Assembly (NCBI GenBank): GCA_000247545.1
Contig: CP003316.1
Coordinates: 1,087,233 to 1,151,232, forward strand
From: Pyrobaculum oguniense TE7
Lineage (GTDB): Archaea; Thermoproteota; Thermoprotei; Thermoproteales; Thermoproteaceae
Length of the DNA: 64,000 nucleotides
Direction of reading: 5' to 3'
Shown one piece after another: positions 33,601-42,365 of this stretch; position 1 is the stretch's first letter; each line of letters opens with the position of its first letter. The translations under genes were made by a program, and so were the position numbers. A model generated the notes under the pieces. The model did no database searches. It was not told the origin of the DNA and saw only the letters and a program-made list of their open reading frames with translations.

Positions 33601-33888
33601 GTGGCTAGGATTGTTGTGAAGATATTTGGGCCGAAGTATTTTGGCTTAAACCAGTACGATGTCATAACGCTTGTGCTAGATATTAGAGATGGCGTATCAG
33701 TGGGGGATGTAATTGACGAATTGGAAAAGAGATATCCAGGACTGAGGCGAAGGTTGTTGAGGGGGGAGGAGATTATACCTATGCACGATATTTGGGTAAA
33801 CGGCCGATCGATCACATTTCTCCAGGGGCTTAAAACCCCATTAAGAGAAGGCGATGTGGTCCAGATTATACCGCCGTTCGGCGGCTAA
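33601..33888 (+). CDS. MoaD/ThiS-family ubiquitin-like sulfur carrier
   Basis: 95 residues with a beta-grasp pattern and the C-terminal diglycine PPFGG that becomes thiocarboxylated or conjugated. The segment DVIDELEKRYPGLRRRLLRG fits MoaD. GTG 33601 is 25 bases after a TATA box. It could supply sulfur to molybdopterin/tungstopterin (tungsten enzymes are common in Pyrobaculum) or act as a SAMP modifier. Its end overlaps the convergent metallo-hydrolase gene by 23 bases. Confidence 0.8.
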   Translation: MARIVVKIFGPKYFGLNQYDVITLVLDIRDGVSVGDVIDELEKRYPGLRRRLLRGEEIIPMHDIWVNGRSITFLQGLKTPLREGDVVQIIPPFGG

Positions 33889-34828
33889 CCCGTCTCCAGC
33901 GTATTACTTCTCCGTCAATTTTCTCAACGAGGCCCACGTCTTCTAGGTACATTAAGTGGCTGTAGGCCTCGCCTATGGCGAAGATTTTGTTATACACATC
34001 GAACTGGTCGAAGGGCCCGGCGTCCCAGGTAATTTTCTTAGCCACCTCGTAGGTGGTCATAGGCACGCTTAGCACTGAAAGTACTTCTTCCAGCCTCTCA
34101 TGGTGGTGTTTTAAAAGCTCATCAACCCTAGTCGTTAAATTAGCAATTTCTTCCCCATGTGCTGGAAAGCCTCTTGTGTCGATGCGAATTTTCCCAAGAC
34201 TGTTTAAGTACTCTTTCAGCGGGTTAAAGCCCGGGAGGGGGTACCACGATATGTTGGGGGTGATTCTCGGAAGGACGTGGTCGCCGGTGAATACGCCCTC
34301 TTCAATAACATATACCGTGTGGCCGGGCGTGTGGCCCGGGGTTGACACAGCCTTGAGCCCGCAGTCTAGTTTTTCGCCGTCTCTAACCTGTCTCCAAGAA
34401 ATCTTCCACACATCCTCAAATGCTTTTCTATACCTCGACATGGGGTGTATCTTGAGAAAGGCCTCGGCCACATCGGCGGGGGCGCCGTGCTTCTTGTACT
34501 CCTCAGCGTACATCTTTGCCAGTTCCTCAAAAGAGGAGGCCACGTGTCTTAGCTCCCCCTCGCCTATGTGGAAATCCGGCGAGGCGACCTCGGCGAGGAA
34601 TTGGGCAAGGGTAATGTGGTCAGCGTGGTAGTGTGTGACATATACCTTAGTCACGTCGCTTGGCTTTATGCCCAGAGCCTTTAACCCCCTCAACAACGAG
34701 AGGGCGGCCTCGTAGGTGGCGAGGCCGATGTCTATCAGCCCGTAGCCGTCACTGCACTTAACCACGTAGACGTTGACATGCCCAAGCTCCATGCCGGGGA
34801 GCGGCAACCTCAGCCGCGAAAACGTCAT
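33866..34828 (-). CDS. Metallo-beta-lactamase-fold hydrolase
   Basis: 320 residues from ATG 34828. Metal motifs: THYHADH (HxHxDH), [13 protein letters not shown] and PAHGEE, so both zinc sites look complete. A C-terminal region of about 80 residues ([27 protein letters not shown]) resembles the winged-helix tail of LACTB2-like hydrolases. Substrate unknown. The start is only a few bases from the sfsA region on the other strand; a weak TATA-like TACATAAAT lies at about 34847-34855. Confidence 0.75.
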   Translation of the reverse strand: MTFSRLRLPLPGMELGHVNVYVVKCSDGYGLIDIGLATYEAALSLLRGLKALGIKPSDVTKVYVTHYHADHITLAQFLAEVASPDFHIGEGELRHVASSFEELAKMYAEEYKKHGAPADVAEAFLKIHPMSRYRKAFEDVWKISWRQVRDGEKLDCGLKAVSTPGHTPGHTVYVIEEGVFTGDHVLPRITPNISWYPLPGFNPLKEYLNSLGKIRIDTRGFPAHGEEIANLTTRVDELLKHHHERLEEVLSVLSVPMTTYEVAKKITWDAGPFDQFDVYNKIFAIGEAYSHLMYLEDVGLVEKIDGEVIRWRRVSRRTAV

Positions 34829-34852
34829 ATGTTCCGCACCACTCCCAGATTT

Positions 34853-35551
34853 ATGTATTTTCCCATTCAGGAGCCAGACGCCGATGGGATCTTCGTGAAG
34901 AGGGTTAACAGATTTGCCGGTATCGCCGTCATAGGTGGGAGGGAGGCCAAGATACACATACACGACCCCGGCCGTTTGCAGGAGTTGCTCTTCCCGGGTG
35001 CCAAGATCTGGGCGAGGAGGAGGGCCGGGGGCAAGACTGAGTACTACCTAACCGCCGTGGAGCTGGAGGACGAGCTCGTGCTGGTAGACTCCTCTCTCCA
35101 CAACAAAATCGCCGCGTGGCTCGTGGAGTCAGGGGTGGTTTTTCCAGGTTACAGAGTGGCTAAGAAGGAGCCGGCATTCGGCAGGGGGCGGTTTGACCTG
35201 TTGCTGGAGTCGCATGCCGGGGGCCGCGCGCTCGTCGAGGTCAAGGGCGTCACGCTTGAGGCGAGCGGGCGGGCCCTATTCCCAGATGCCCCCACTGCGA
35301 GGGGGGCTCGGCACATGGAAGAGCTCGCGCGCGCAACGGCAGAGGGCTACGAGGCGTATGTGCTCTTTCTAGTTTTCAGGAAGAGAGCGGCATCTGTCTC
35401 GCCTAACTGGGATATGGATAAGAAATTCGCCGAGAGTCTCCTCCGCGCGCACAACGCTGGCGTGGGAGTACGCGCGGTGAAGCTGGAGATGTCTAAATGG
35501 GGGCTGAGATACGTGGGTGAGCTACCGGTGGACTTGACGCCCCCTCTCTAA
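34853..35551 (+). CDS. sfsA: SfsA-family protein (predicted DNA/RNA-binding nuclease)
   Basis: 232 residues from ATG 34853: [27 protein letters not shown] and FDLLLES...[26 protein letters not shown]. These are all the SfsA blocks, including the PD-(D/E)XK residues in FDL and VEVKG. Known from E. coli as a sugar-fermentation stimulator; the biochemical role in archaea is not established. Upstream in-frame ATG 34829 and 34778 are possible but extend beyond the family's usual N-terminus and overlap the divergent gene. Confidence 0.85.
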   Translation: MYFPIQEPDADGIFVKRVNRFAGIAVIGGREAKIHIHDPGRLQELLFPGAKIWARRRAGGKTEYYLTAVELEDELVLVDSSLHNKIAAWLVESGVVFPGYRVAKKEPAFGRGRFDLLLESHAGGRALVEVKGVTLEASGRALFPDAPTARGARHMEELARATAEGYEAYVLFLVFRKRAASVSPNWDMDKKFAESLLRAHNAGVGVRAVKLEMSKWGLRYVGELPVDLTPPL

Positions 35552-36382
35552 AAGATACCGGTATACCGATCCCCATATCTTGTCGTCGTCTCTGATCTTG
35601 TTCTCGAAGTTTTCGAAGCCTGCCCACTCCCTAAACGCCGCCTCGGTCTCCTCGTCCCACACCCCGGTGGGTTCCTTTCTGTAAAACCCCAGCCTCCTGA
35701 GTGCCTCTTGCACCTCGCCTGCCACGTCCTTCTTCGACACCACGTCAGTAGGGTCATCCCTCTGCAACAGCGTCAGCTCCCATATCCTAAAGATGCGTCT
35801 AAGCTCGGCGACGGGCTCTGGGTGGTCGTCTACTCTTATGTCCACATATACGTCTGTGAGACCTAGGTAGCCGCCGCGTGGTCTAAGGACGACGAGGGCG
35901 GCCGACTGTTTCCCACGCCTATCGCCGCCGGCCTTCTCCCCCGCCTCCAAGGCGGCTAGGAGCTTGTCCAACAGTTCGCCCCGTTGCGCCTCAAAGGCCT
36001 TTGCCATCGCCTCCACCACCTCCGGCCCCGCCAAGATGTTTCCCTGAGCCGCGTAGCCACTACCCACGACGTGCCCCGCGTATTCTGGACAAGCCCTCCC
36101 CGTAAAGGCGTAGGCGTTCCCCCTGATGTCCACGGCGCCAATCTGCCTCTGCTCTCTATCTGGATCTGGGGCAAGGGCCCTTCTCACAGCTTCCTCTGCT
36201 ATTGACCCGCCTTTCATCGCCGAGAGGATGATCCTCCCAAGGGAGGGGTTCGCGTAGCACTGGGTGGCCACCGCGCCTACTGAGGCCTCCGCGTGGGGGA
36301 CGAAGGCACCCACAGCGACGAACTTAGACGCGACAGCCACCCCCACGTCAACCCCATCTGTTGCCACTATGGAAAATGTCAT
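35522..36382 (-). CDS. DUF1028 Ntn-hydrolase-like protein with C-terminal peptidoglycan-binding-like domain
   Basis: 286 residues. The start [29 protein letters not shown] and the segment [21 protein letters not shown] plus [13 protein letters not shown] are typical of DUF1028, proposed to be an N-terminal nucleophile hydrolase. The last 70 residues ([30 protein letters not shown]) look like the small helical peptidoglycan-binding domain often fused to this family. Substrate unknown. Its end overlaps sfsA by 30 bases. Confidence 0.78.
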   Translation of the reverse strand: MTFSIVATDGVDVGVAVASKFVAVGAFVPHAEASVGAVATQCYANPSLGRIILSAMKGGSIAEEAVRRALAPDPDREQRQIGAVDIRGNAYAFTGRACPEYAGHVVGSGYAAQGNILAGPEVVEAMAKAFEAQRGELLDKLLAALEAGEKAGGDRRGKQSAALVVLRPRGGYLGLTDVYVDIRVDDHPEPVAELRRIFRIWELTLLQRDDPTDVVSKKDVAGEVQEALRRLGFYRKEPTGVWDEETEAAFREWAGFENFENKIRDDDKIWGSVYRYLLERGRQVHR

Positions 36383-36429
36383 ATCCTACACAACTGTGAA
36401 ATTTATAAGTTGTGCATGAGATAAGTGGA

Positions 36430-37254
36430 ATGGAGCTGAAGAGAGGGGTTAAGCTGTTGAGGGGTTCCCCCAACACGCTTATAGTTGATAAATATGCTGT
36501 CGACCCGGGGCAACCGGCCGAGAGGGCCGGGGAAATTGTAGCCGCAACAACGCCCAGACCAGTGGTTTTGCTGACGCACTTCCACGCCGACCACCTCGCG
36601 GCGGTGCCTGAAGGAGCCGTTGTCTACGCCCCTTGGGGGGGGGGGGGGGAGCTGTTGGTACAAAGCACAAGGGCCCGCCTGTTTTTCACTCATGGCGTCT
36701 ACACCGAGGGCGCTATCTACAAGGGCCGCGATCTAGACGTGGCTGGGGTGGTGAAGCCCGGTGACAAGATAGGCCCCTTCGAGGTGGTGCCTCTTCCTGG
36801 CCACACCTTTGGCCATGTTGGTTATTTCGTTGAGGGGGTGCTCTACGCGGGGGATGCCCTCTTCGGCGAGAAGGTGCTGGAGAAGTACGGCGTGCCGTAT
36901 CTCATGGATGTTGACATGTTCCTCTCGTCTCTTGACAAGATCCAGGCGCTGGAGCCTGAGGTGTTGGTGTTTGGCCACGGCCCAGTGGCTGGTAGCAGGA
37001 AGAGGATTAGGGAATTGGTGGATGCCAATAGGTCGTCGGTGGAGCGGGCTGTCAGGTTGGTGGAGTCTGCGTTGCCGGCTGATTTAACTACGCTGGCTAT
37101 CAAGGTTTTAAAAGAGGCTGGAGGCGAGCGTGGTTGGGAGAATGTGCTGCTCACCATGACGACGGTACGTGCCGTTCTCTCTAAACTTTCTAGAGAGGGC
37201 CGCGTTTACTTAGATGAGGCTGGCTCCTGGACTAAGAATTATAATGATAGATAA
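36430..37254 (+). CDS. Metallo-beta-lactamase-fold hydrolase containing a 15-base poly-G tract
   Basis: 274 residues from ATG 36430, 25 bases after TTTATAAG (36402-36409). Metal motifs: THFHADH, PGHTFGH, YAGDALFG and FGHGP. The tract at 36635-36649 encodes PWGGGGE between the first metal loop and the next strand; in this copy it is in frame. A one-base change would truncate the protein at about one quarter of its length. It is distinct from the MBL protein at 33866. Substrate unknown. Confidence 0.78.
   Translation: MELKRGVKLLRGSPNTLIVDKYAVDPGQPAERAGEIVAATTPRPVVLLTHFHADHLAAVPEGAVVYAPWGGGGELLVQSTRARLFFTHGVYTEGAIYKGRDLDVAGVVKPGDKIGPFEVVPLPGHTFGHVGYFVEGVLYAGDALFGEKVLEKYGVPYLMDVDMFLSSLDKIQALEPEVLVFGHGPVAGSRKRIRELVDANRSSVERAVRLVESALPADLTTLAIKVLKEAGGERGWENVLLTMTTVRAVLSKLSREGRVYLDEAGSWTKNYNDR
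36635..36649 (+). repeat. Poly-G tract of 15 bases, in frame
   Basis: Longest homopolymer of the window, in the coding part of an otherwise intact metallo-hydrolase gene. Lengths of 12, 15 or 18 keep the frame. Confidence 0.97.
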
Positions 37255-37363
37255 TTATCGAATTTTGGTTTTTAAAAATATATAGGTTTATCTTTAAATA
37301 GCGATAAAAAAGCTAAGTGTAGACATTGAGAAAAATTTAAAAAAGAAATTAATTTATTGCTTT

Positions 37364-40114
37364 ATGGTCAAGTACGTTTTCAGCTTCAAAGAGGCTGATT
37401 ACAGAAATAAGAAGCTTTTCGGGGGGAAGGGGGCAAGTCTCATCCAGATGACCCAGCTTGGCCTCAGAGTACCGCCGGGGTTTATAATCACCACAGAGGC
37501 GTGTAAGAAGTTCTACGAGCCCAGGCGGTTAGAAATAACAGAACTAGAGGCGATTCTGCTCAAGAACCCGCCTCCCGAGGTGAGAGACGAGGTGTTGAAA
37601 AAACTACACGGCATCATAGACAGCCTCGACCTCCCCGACGAGATTTGGTCTCAGGCTGTGGAGTATATGAAGCGGCTCGAGGCAGAGGCTGGGAGGAGGT
37701 TCGGCGACCCGGAAAACCCATTGCTCGTCTCTGTGAGGAGCGGCGCCGCCGTGTCGATGCCTGGGATGATGGACACAGTGCTCAACCTCGGCCTCAACGA
37801 CGAGACGGTGAAAGGCCTAGCAAAGCAGACGGGGAATGAGTGGTTTGCATACGACGCGTATAGGCGGTTTTTGCAGATGTTCGGCAAGATCGTCTTGGGG
37901 ATAGAAGAAAAGCTTTTCTCGACGACGTGGGAGGAGATTAAGAAGAAGTACGGCGTGAAGGATGACCCGGATGTGCCGCTTGAGGGGCTTAAGGAGGCTG
38001 TGGAGCGGTTCAAGGAAATTATTAGAAAGGAGCGCGGAGGCTTTCCGCAAGATCCGTGGGAGCAGCTGAGGCTCGCGATAAAGGCCGTGTTTAGGTCGTG
38101 GATGTCTCCACGCGCAATTTTCTACCGCATCATTGAGAAGATTACTCCTGACATAGCCGACTGCACCGCAGTCAACGTGGTGACTATGGTGTTCGGCAAT
38201 GTGGGGTGGGACTCCGGCACAGGGGTGGTTTTCAGCAGAGACGTGGCGACTGGGGAAAACAAGCTGTACGGGGAATTCCTCCCAGTGGCCCAGGGAGAGG
38301 ACGTAGTGGCTGGCATCAGGACGCCGATGGATATCGAGGAGTTTAGGAAGAGGTTCCCCCACCTCTACGAGGAGCTCTACCAGGGGGTTAAGTTGCTGGA
38401 GAAGGTGAATAAGGATGTGCAAGATGTGGAGTTCACAGTGGAGAGGGGGAAGCTATTCTTCTTGCAGGCGAGAAACGCGAAGATGACGGCCTTGGCTAGG
38501 GTGAAGACCGCAGTGGATATGGCAAAGGAGGGCATAATCACTAAGGAGGAGGCTTTGCTGTATGTGAGCCCCGACCACGTGCTACAGCTCCTCTACCCCC
38601 GGATTGACCCCAAGGCAAAGGCTAAGCCCGTGGCGCAGGGCCTTCCTGCTAGCCCGGGCGCGGTTTCTGGACAAGTGGTGTTCCACCCAGACGACGCTGT
38701 GCGCTGGGCAGCCCAGGGCAAGAGGGTGATACTCGTCAGGGTGGAGACTAAGCCGGACGACGTGCATGGGTTCTACGCCGCAGTGGGCGTTTTGACTAGC
38801 CGCGGGGGCATGACCAGCCACGCGGCTGTGGTGGCGCGTGCTATTGGCAAGCCAGCGGTGGTGGGGGCTGAGGCTGTGGAGATAGACGAGGAGGAGAAAT
38901 ACTTCAAGGTTGGTGGGCAGTTGGTTCGTGAGGGCGATTGGATTACGATAGATGGCCACACGGGCAATATCTATATCGGCGTGGTGCCCACGGTCGAGGC
39001 CGAGCTCATACCTGAACTTGAGGAGCTTTTGAAATGGGCTGATGAGCACAGGCGTCTGGGGGTCAGGGCCAATGCGGACCTGCCTGAGGACGCTGCTATT
39101 GCGCGTAAATTCGGCGCACAAGGAATAGGGCTTCTCAGAATAGAGAGGATGTTCAGAAAGCCTGAGCGCCTCGAGTTGCTGAGGAGTATAATACTGGCTG
39201 AGACGCCCGAGGAGAGGAGGCCCTATTTGGAAAAACTGTACAAGATGCTGAAGGCGGATTTCAAGGAGGTGTTCAAGATTATGGATGGGCTACCCGTCGT
39301 GGTGAGGCTGATAGACCCGCCTTTGCACGAGTTCTTGCCTAAGCCCGAGGAGGTCTTGGAGCAGGTATACCAGAAGAAGATGCGCGGCGAGGACGCATCC
39401 GATGTGGAGAAGCTCTACCGGCGTATTAAGGCGTTGCAGGAGGCCAACCCCATGCTGGGTCACAGGGGGGTGAGGGTGGGGGTGACGCACCCAGACTTCT
39501 ACTACTACTTAAACAAGGCCATCCTTGAAGCGACCGCTGAGCTGAAGAAGGAGGGGTACAACCCTGTAGTGGAAATTATGATACCGCAAGTATCCGATGT
39601 AAGGGAGATAATCTACGTAAAAGAGAAGGCAATCCTCCCTGCAATTAGAGATGTTGAGAATAGCTTCGGCGTTAAGTTAGACGCCAAGATTGGCACAATG
39701 GTGGAAACGGTTAGGGCTTGTCTAACAATTGACGAAATAGCTAAGCACGTAGATTTCATAAGCTTCGGGACAAACGACTTGACCCAGGCGGTTTTTAGCT
39801 TCAGCCGCGACGACGCTGAGAATAAGTTTATTCCGCAGTACCTAGATCTCAAGATACTAGACGCCAATCCGTTTGAGACCATCGACGTGAAGGGCGTAGG
39901 GAAGCTCGTGGACTACGCCGCGGCTACCGCTAAACAGGTGAACCCAGCCGTGGAGGTAGGCGTATGCGGAGAGCACGGAGGTGATCCAAGATCAATACAG
40001 TTCTTCCACAAAACCAAGGTGGACTACGTCAGCGCGTCTCCGTTTAGAGTCCCTCTGGCGAGGCTGGCCGCAGCTCAGGCCGCTGTTTCAAATAGGCAAA
40101 ATAAGCACACTTAG
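37364..40114 (+). CDS. ppdK: Pyruvate, phosphate dikinase
   Basis: 916 residues, PPDK length. N-terminal nucleotide-binding domain (FGGKGASLIQMTQLGLRVPPG); phospho-histidine H486 in RGGMTSHAAVVARAIGKPAV; C-terminal PEP/pyruvate barrel with GLLRIERMF, LGHRGVR, FGTNDLTQ and catalytic C868 in GVCGEHGGDP. Converts pyruvate, ATP and phosphate to PEP, AMP and PPi, supplying PEP carboxylase (44442) in carbon fixation and gluconeogenesis. Leaderless: AATTTAAAAAAG lies 25 bases before ATG 37364. The N-terminal pattern and length favour PPDK over PEP synthase. Confidence 0.93.
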   Translation: MVKYVFSFKEADYRNKKLFGGKGASLIQMTQLGLRVPPGFIITTEACKKFYEPRRLEITELEAILLKNPPPEVRDEVLKKLHGIIDSLDLPDEIWSQAVEYMKRLEAEAGRRFGDPENPLLVSVRSGAAVSMPGMMDTVLNLGLNDETVKGLAKQTGNEWFAYDAYRRFLQMFGKIVLGIEEKLFSTTWEEIKKKYGVKDDPDVPLEGLKEAVERFKEIIRKERGGFPQDPWEQLRLAIKAVFRSWMSPRAIFYRIIEKITPDIADCTAVNVVTMVFGNVGWDSGTGVVFSRDVATGENKLYGEFLPVAQGEDVVAGIRTPMDIEEFRKRFPHLYEELYQGVKLLEKVNKDVQDVEFTVERGKLFFLQARNAKMTALARVKTAVDMAKEGIITKEEALLYVSPDHVLQLLYPRIDPKAKAKPVAQGLPASPGAVSGQVVFHPDDAVRWAAQGKRVILVRVETKPDDVHGFYAAVGVLTSRGGMTSHAAVVARAIGKPAVVGAEAVEIDEEEKYFKVGGQLVREGDWITIDGHTGNIYIGVVPTVEAELIPELEELLKWADEHRRLGVRANADLPEDAAIARKFGAQGIGLLRIERMFRKPERLELLRSIILAETPEERRPYLEKLYKMLKADFKEVFKIMDGLPVVVRLIDPPLHEFLPKPEEVLEQVYQKKMRGEDASDVEKLYRRIKALQEANPMLGHRGVRVGVTHPDFYYYLNKAILEATAELKKEGYNPVVEIMIPQVSDVREIIYVKEKAILPAIRDVENSFGVKLDAKIGTMVETVRACLTIDEIAKHVDFISFGTNDLTQAVFSFSRDDAENKFIPQYLDLKILDANPFETIDVKGVGKLVDYAAATAKQVNPAVEVGVCGEHGGDPRSIQFFHKTKVDYVSASPFRVPLARLAAAQAAVSNRQNKHT

Positions 40115-40147
40115 CTACCTTTTTAAAAAGCGGAGTACTCTATAGAC

Positions 40148-40288
40148 ATGTGGACGAAGCTGAAGAACTTTATCAATAGCATGTGCCTAATACTGGCCCC
40201 GTATTTAGACGTATGTAAATTCGGAGCCCCCATGGAGAGGAGCCAGCTGAGGGAGAGGCGCGATAGTAGATGTAGCAAAATTAAATAA
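40148..40288 (+). CDS. Possible 46-residue small protein
   Basis: A TATA box (TTTTTAAAAAG, about 40120-40130) lies 24 bases before ATG 40148, which opens a 46-codon frame ending TAA 40288. Composition: a hydrophobic middle (MCLILAPYLDVC) and a very basic end with three cysteines overall. The promoter spacing is the main support; no family is recognised. The next gene has its own TATA overlapping the stop. Confidence 0.4.
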   Translation: MWTKLKNFINSMCLILAPYLDVCKFGAPMERSQLRERRDSRCSKIK

Positions 40289-40304
40289 GTTTTTCATCAC
40301 CCCA

Positions 40305-40574
40305 GTGAACCTCCTGAACTTCATAGGTGCTTTCCACGTGGAGGTATCTAGGTTGCTGGACATTGTTGAAAGCGCAGGCGAGGCATCTGGCTACATGGAG
40401 TGGGCCACGGGCAAGGTTGGGGACGTGGAGGTGTTTTTCCTATGGTTTCCAAAGACGAGGCGTCTCGTTTACGCTATTCAGGGCCGTCAGAGAAATTACG
40501 GCGAGGTAGAGGTGAAAGGGGTGCTGGAGGCCATAGCATATGTCGAGCGGTTGCTGAAGCAGCTGAGGAGATGA
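40305..40574 (+). CDS. Small conserved-looking protein upstream of dph6
   Basis: 89 residues starting at GTG 40305, 25 bases after AAATTAAATAAG (about 40278-40289). Mixed alpha/beta composition (VEVFFLWFPKTRRLVYAIQ) and a basic final helix. Its stop overlaps the start of dph6 (ATGAG), so it is co-translated with the diphthamide enzyme. Family not recognised; a role in translation-factor modification is only suggested by position. Confidence 0.65.
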   Translation: MNLLNFIGAFHVEVSRLLDIVESAGEASGYMEWATGKVGDVEVFFLWFPKTRRLVYAIQGRQRNYGEVEVKGVLEAIAYVERLLKQLRR

Positions 40575-41314
40575 GAGTCTGCGTGTTATATACAGGGGGA
40601 AAGGACAGCCACTACGCCTTATTAAAAGTCCTTGAGACAGGTCACGAGGTTGTATGTCTTGCCACAGCCGCGCCGAGAAGGGGGGACTCCTACATGTTCC
40701 ACTCAGTGAATGTGAAGTGGAGTCTTCTGCACGGAGAGGCTATGGGGTTGCCGCAACATTTAGTGGAGACTAGTGGAGAGAAAGAGGTAGAGGTTGAGGA
40801 GTTCTACCGGGAGCTGAAACCTCTTGTTATGCGATATGGGGTGGAGGGGTTAGTGTCTGGTGCGGTGTCATCAGTGTACCAGAAAAGCCGACTTGACAAG
40901 ATGGCCGAGGCGCTGGGCGTTAGGCACCTGGCTCCTCTGTGGGGGCGCGACCACGTGGAGCTTCTGCGAGAGGAAGTTGCCAAGATCCGCTTTGTTATAA
41001 CAGCTACTATGGCGCTGGGGCTGTCGGAGAGGCATCTATGCGCCGTGGTTGACGAAAAAATGGCTGAGGAGATAATAGCCCTGGCTAGGCGCTATGGCTT
41101 TTCGCCGGTGGGGGAGGGGGGCGAGTACGAGAGCTATGTGGTGGAGAGTCCGCTGTTTGCGATTGACATAGTAGCCGAGCCACGGTGGCGCCCCAGCGGC
41201 TGGGGCGTATGTGAGATAAAAGAGGCTAAGATCCGCAGAGGGCAGAGGGCTGGTTCGAGTTTTCCGGGGAGGGGGAACTCGATGTCGGCATCTAGTTGGG
41301 CCCCTCGGCATTGA
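40571..41314 (+). CDS. dph6: Diphthine-ammonia ligase Dph6 (DUF71)
   Basis: 247 residues from ATG 40571. PP-loop YTGGKDSHYAL near the N-terminus and the Dph6-type GEGGEYESYVV block near residue 180; SVYQKSRLDKMAEALGVRHLAPLWGRD-like segments are also family hallmarks. The enzyme adenylates diphthine on elongation factor 2 and amidates it to diphthamide. A second DUF71 protein, B12-linked, is encoded at 9916. The last 24 residues (serine- and arginine-rich) extend past the usual end. Confidence 0.85.
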   Translation: MRVCVLYTGGKDSHYALLKVLETGHEVVCLATAAPRRGDSYMFHSVNVKWSLLHGEAMGLPQHLVETSGEKEVEVEEFYRELKPLVMRYGVEGLVSGAVSSVYQKSRLDKMAEALGVRHLAPLWGRDHVELLREEVAKIRFVITATMALGLSERHLCAVVDEKMAEEIIALARRYGFSPVGEGGEYESYVVESPLFAIDIVAEPRWRPSGWGVCEIKEAKIRRGQRAGSSFPGRGNSMSASSWAPRH

Positions 41315-41355
41315 TGAATAGACGGGTTGACTATAAAATTCACGGAAAGCGGGCA

Positions 41356-41574
41356 GTGAAGCACTCCGTAGGCGGGGCCCTAAAGGTGGGCTTAAGTATT
41401 GAACATTATGTGAAGGTGGTTGAGGAGTCTTTATACCTCGTCGCCGTGGGCGCCGCGGTGGCTGTCCTATTTGCTGTGTTTTTTACTGTAATATCGTGGG
41501 ACAAGGTTGCGGCGGTCATTAGAGAAGTAGTCAGAGACATAGAGGCAATGTGGAGATTTGCCGAGGCGCTATGA
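41356..41574 (+). CDS. Tiny membrane protein A of a three-gene coupled set
   Basis: About 72 residues from GTG 41356; GTG 41416 is an alternative start because a TTAAGTATT element lies at about 41390-41398. One clear transmembrane helix (YLVAVGAAVAVLFAVFFTVI) and a charged C-terminal helix (VAAVIREVVRDIEAMWRF). Its stop overlaps the next start (ATGA). No family recognised. Confidence 0.55.
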   Translation: MKHSVGGALKVGLSIEHYVKVVEESLYLVAVGAAVAVLFAVFFTVISWDKVAAVIREVVRDIEAMWRFAEAL

Positions 41575-41681
41575 GACCCCTCTACCACCTCATAATGCTG
41601 GTACTGGCATGGGCGTTGATTTACATAGCGTCTAACCTGTCGCTGTACGTTGAGTTGCTCTACAAGGCATTTGTGCCATGA
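41571..41681 (+). CDS. Tiny membrane protein B (36 residues)
   Basis: ATG 41571 overlaps the previous stop and TGA 41679-41681 overlaps the next start, both as ATGA. The product, starting MRPLYHLIMLVLAWALIY, is almost entirely one hydrophobic helix. Such precise double overlap argues that it is translated despite its size. Unknown function, perhaps a subunit of a small membrane complex with its neighbours. Confidence 0.5.
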   Translation: MRPLYHLIMLVLAWALIYIASNLSLYVELLYKAFVP

Positions 41682-41923
41682 ACCTACTTGAAGGTTTCCT
41701 CGCTGTTGCGCTTTTCCTAGTATCTACGGCGCTTGTGCTGTATTTCGGCCACCTAACCGGCGAAATGATCAAGTTGAAATATGTCTATGAGGCCACAAAA
41801 AACGGGAGCTGTGGCAATAAGACATCACAGATAGGCGGGATAGTGGTGGCCATGTGTGTCACGGTGAGTTTCAACTCCACATTCAACATAGAACTCTACA
41901 ACGTCACGGTGCCGACTAGGTGA
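41678..41923 (+). CDS. Tiny membrane protein C with possible exterior domain
   Basis: 81 residues: one N-terminal transmembrane helix (GFLAVALFLVSTALVLYFG) followed by a domain with several N-x-S/T sites (NGS, NKT, NST, NVT) suggestive of N-glycosylation on the outside. Two cysteines could form a disulfide. It resembles the layout of small pilin-like or anchored proteins but lacks a recognised class III signal. Confidence 0.55.
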   Translation: MNLLEGFLAVALFLVSTALVLYFGHLTGEMIKLKYVYEATKNGSCGNKTSQIGGIVVAMCVTVSFNSTFNIELYNVTVPTR

Positions 41924-42104
41924 ATAGCCACTATTGCTAGCCCAAACCGCGCCGTTTTAATGTAAAATGGCATCGCATATTTCTGCGAGTTGTTCAACCG
42001 CCGCAAATATAGCTTTTGCAAATAGCCGGGATCGGCGTTCGATGCAATGCGGGCGTTAATCAACGTTAAGTACTGGACAAAGTAGTGGCATGAAGTCTTC
42101 ATAC

Positions 42105-42312
42105 GCTCCCCACCCCGGCTCGGGCAAGGAGGGGCGGACCTACGGCACGGGCCTAAGGCCGGGGAAGACCCCTCGGGGCTAAGCCCCGGCCGAGGGGGTC
42201 ACCAACCCTCCGGGCGCGGCCCGCCCGCGCAAACGATGAGCCGCGGGCACCGTGTCCCCCGGGACGCCCGAAGAGCAGAAAGGGGGCGCCTCGCCGCGGG
42301 ACGTGAGAGGAT
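42105..42312 (+). ncRNA. rnpB: GC-rich structured RNA, candidate minimal (type T) RNase P RNA
   Basis: About 200 bases of unusually GC-rich, ORF-free DNA that folds well by eye: ends pair (CCCCGGC near 42112 with GCCGCGGG near 42292), with hairpins CCCCTCGG/CCGAGGGG (about 42169-42197), GCGCGG/CCGCGC (about 42214-42230) and CGGGC/GCCCG with an inner GTCC/GGAC (about 42243-42270). GGGGAAGACCCC and AGCAGAAAGGGGGC resemble the two conserved P4 strands of RNase P RNA (GGAAAGUCC and ACAGAA). Pyrobaculum is known to have a reduced RNase P RNA of this size. Ends are approximate. It lies just upstream of the map gene, which has its own TATA box. Confidence 0.6.
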
Positions 42313-42365
42313 TTTAGACAATCACAGCCACGTCAAAAATATAAACTGGCGGACATGGCTGGGTG

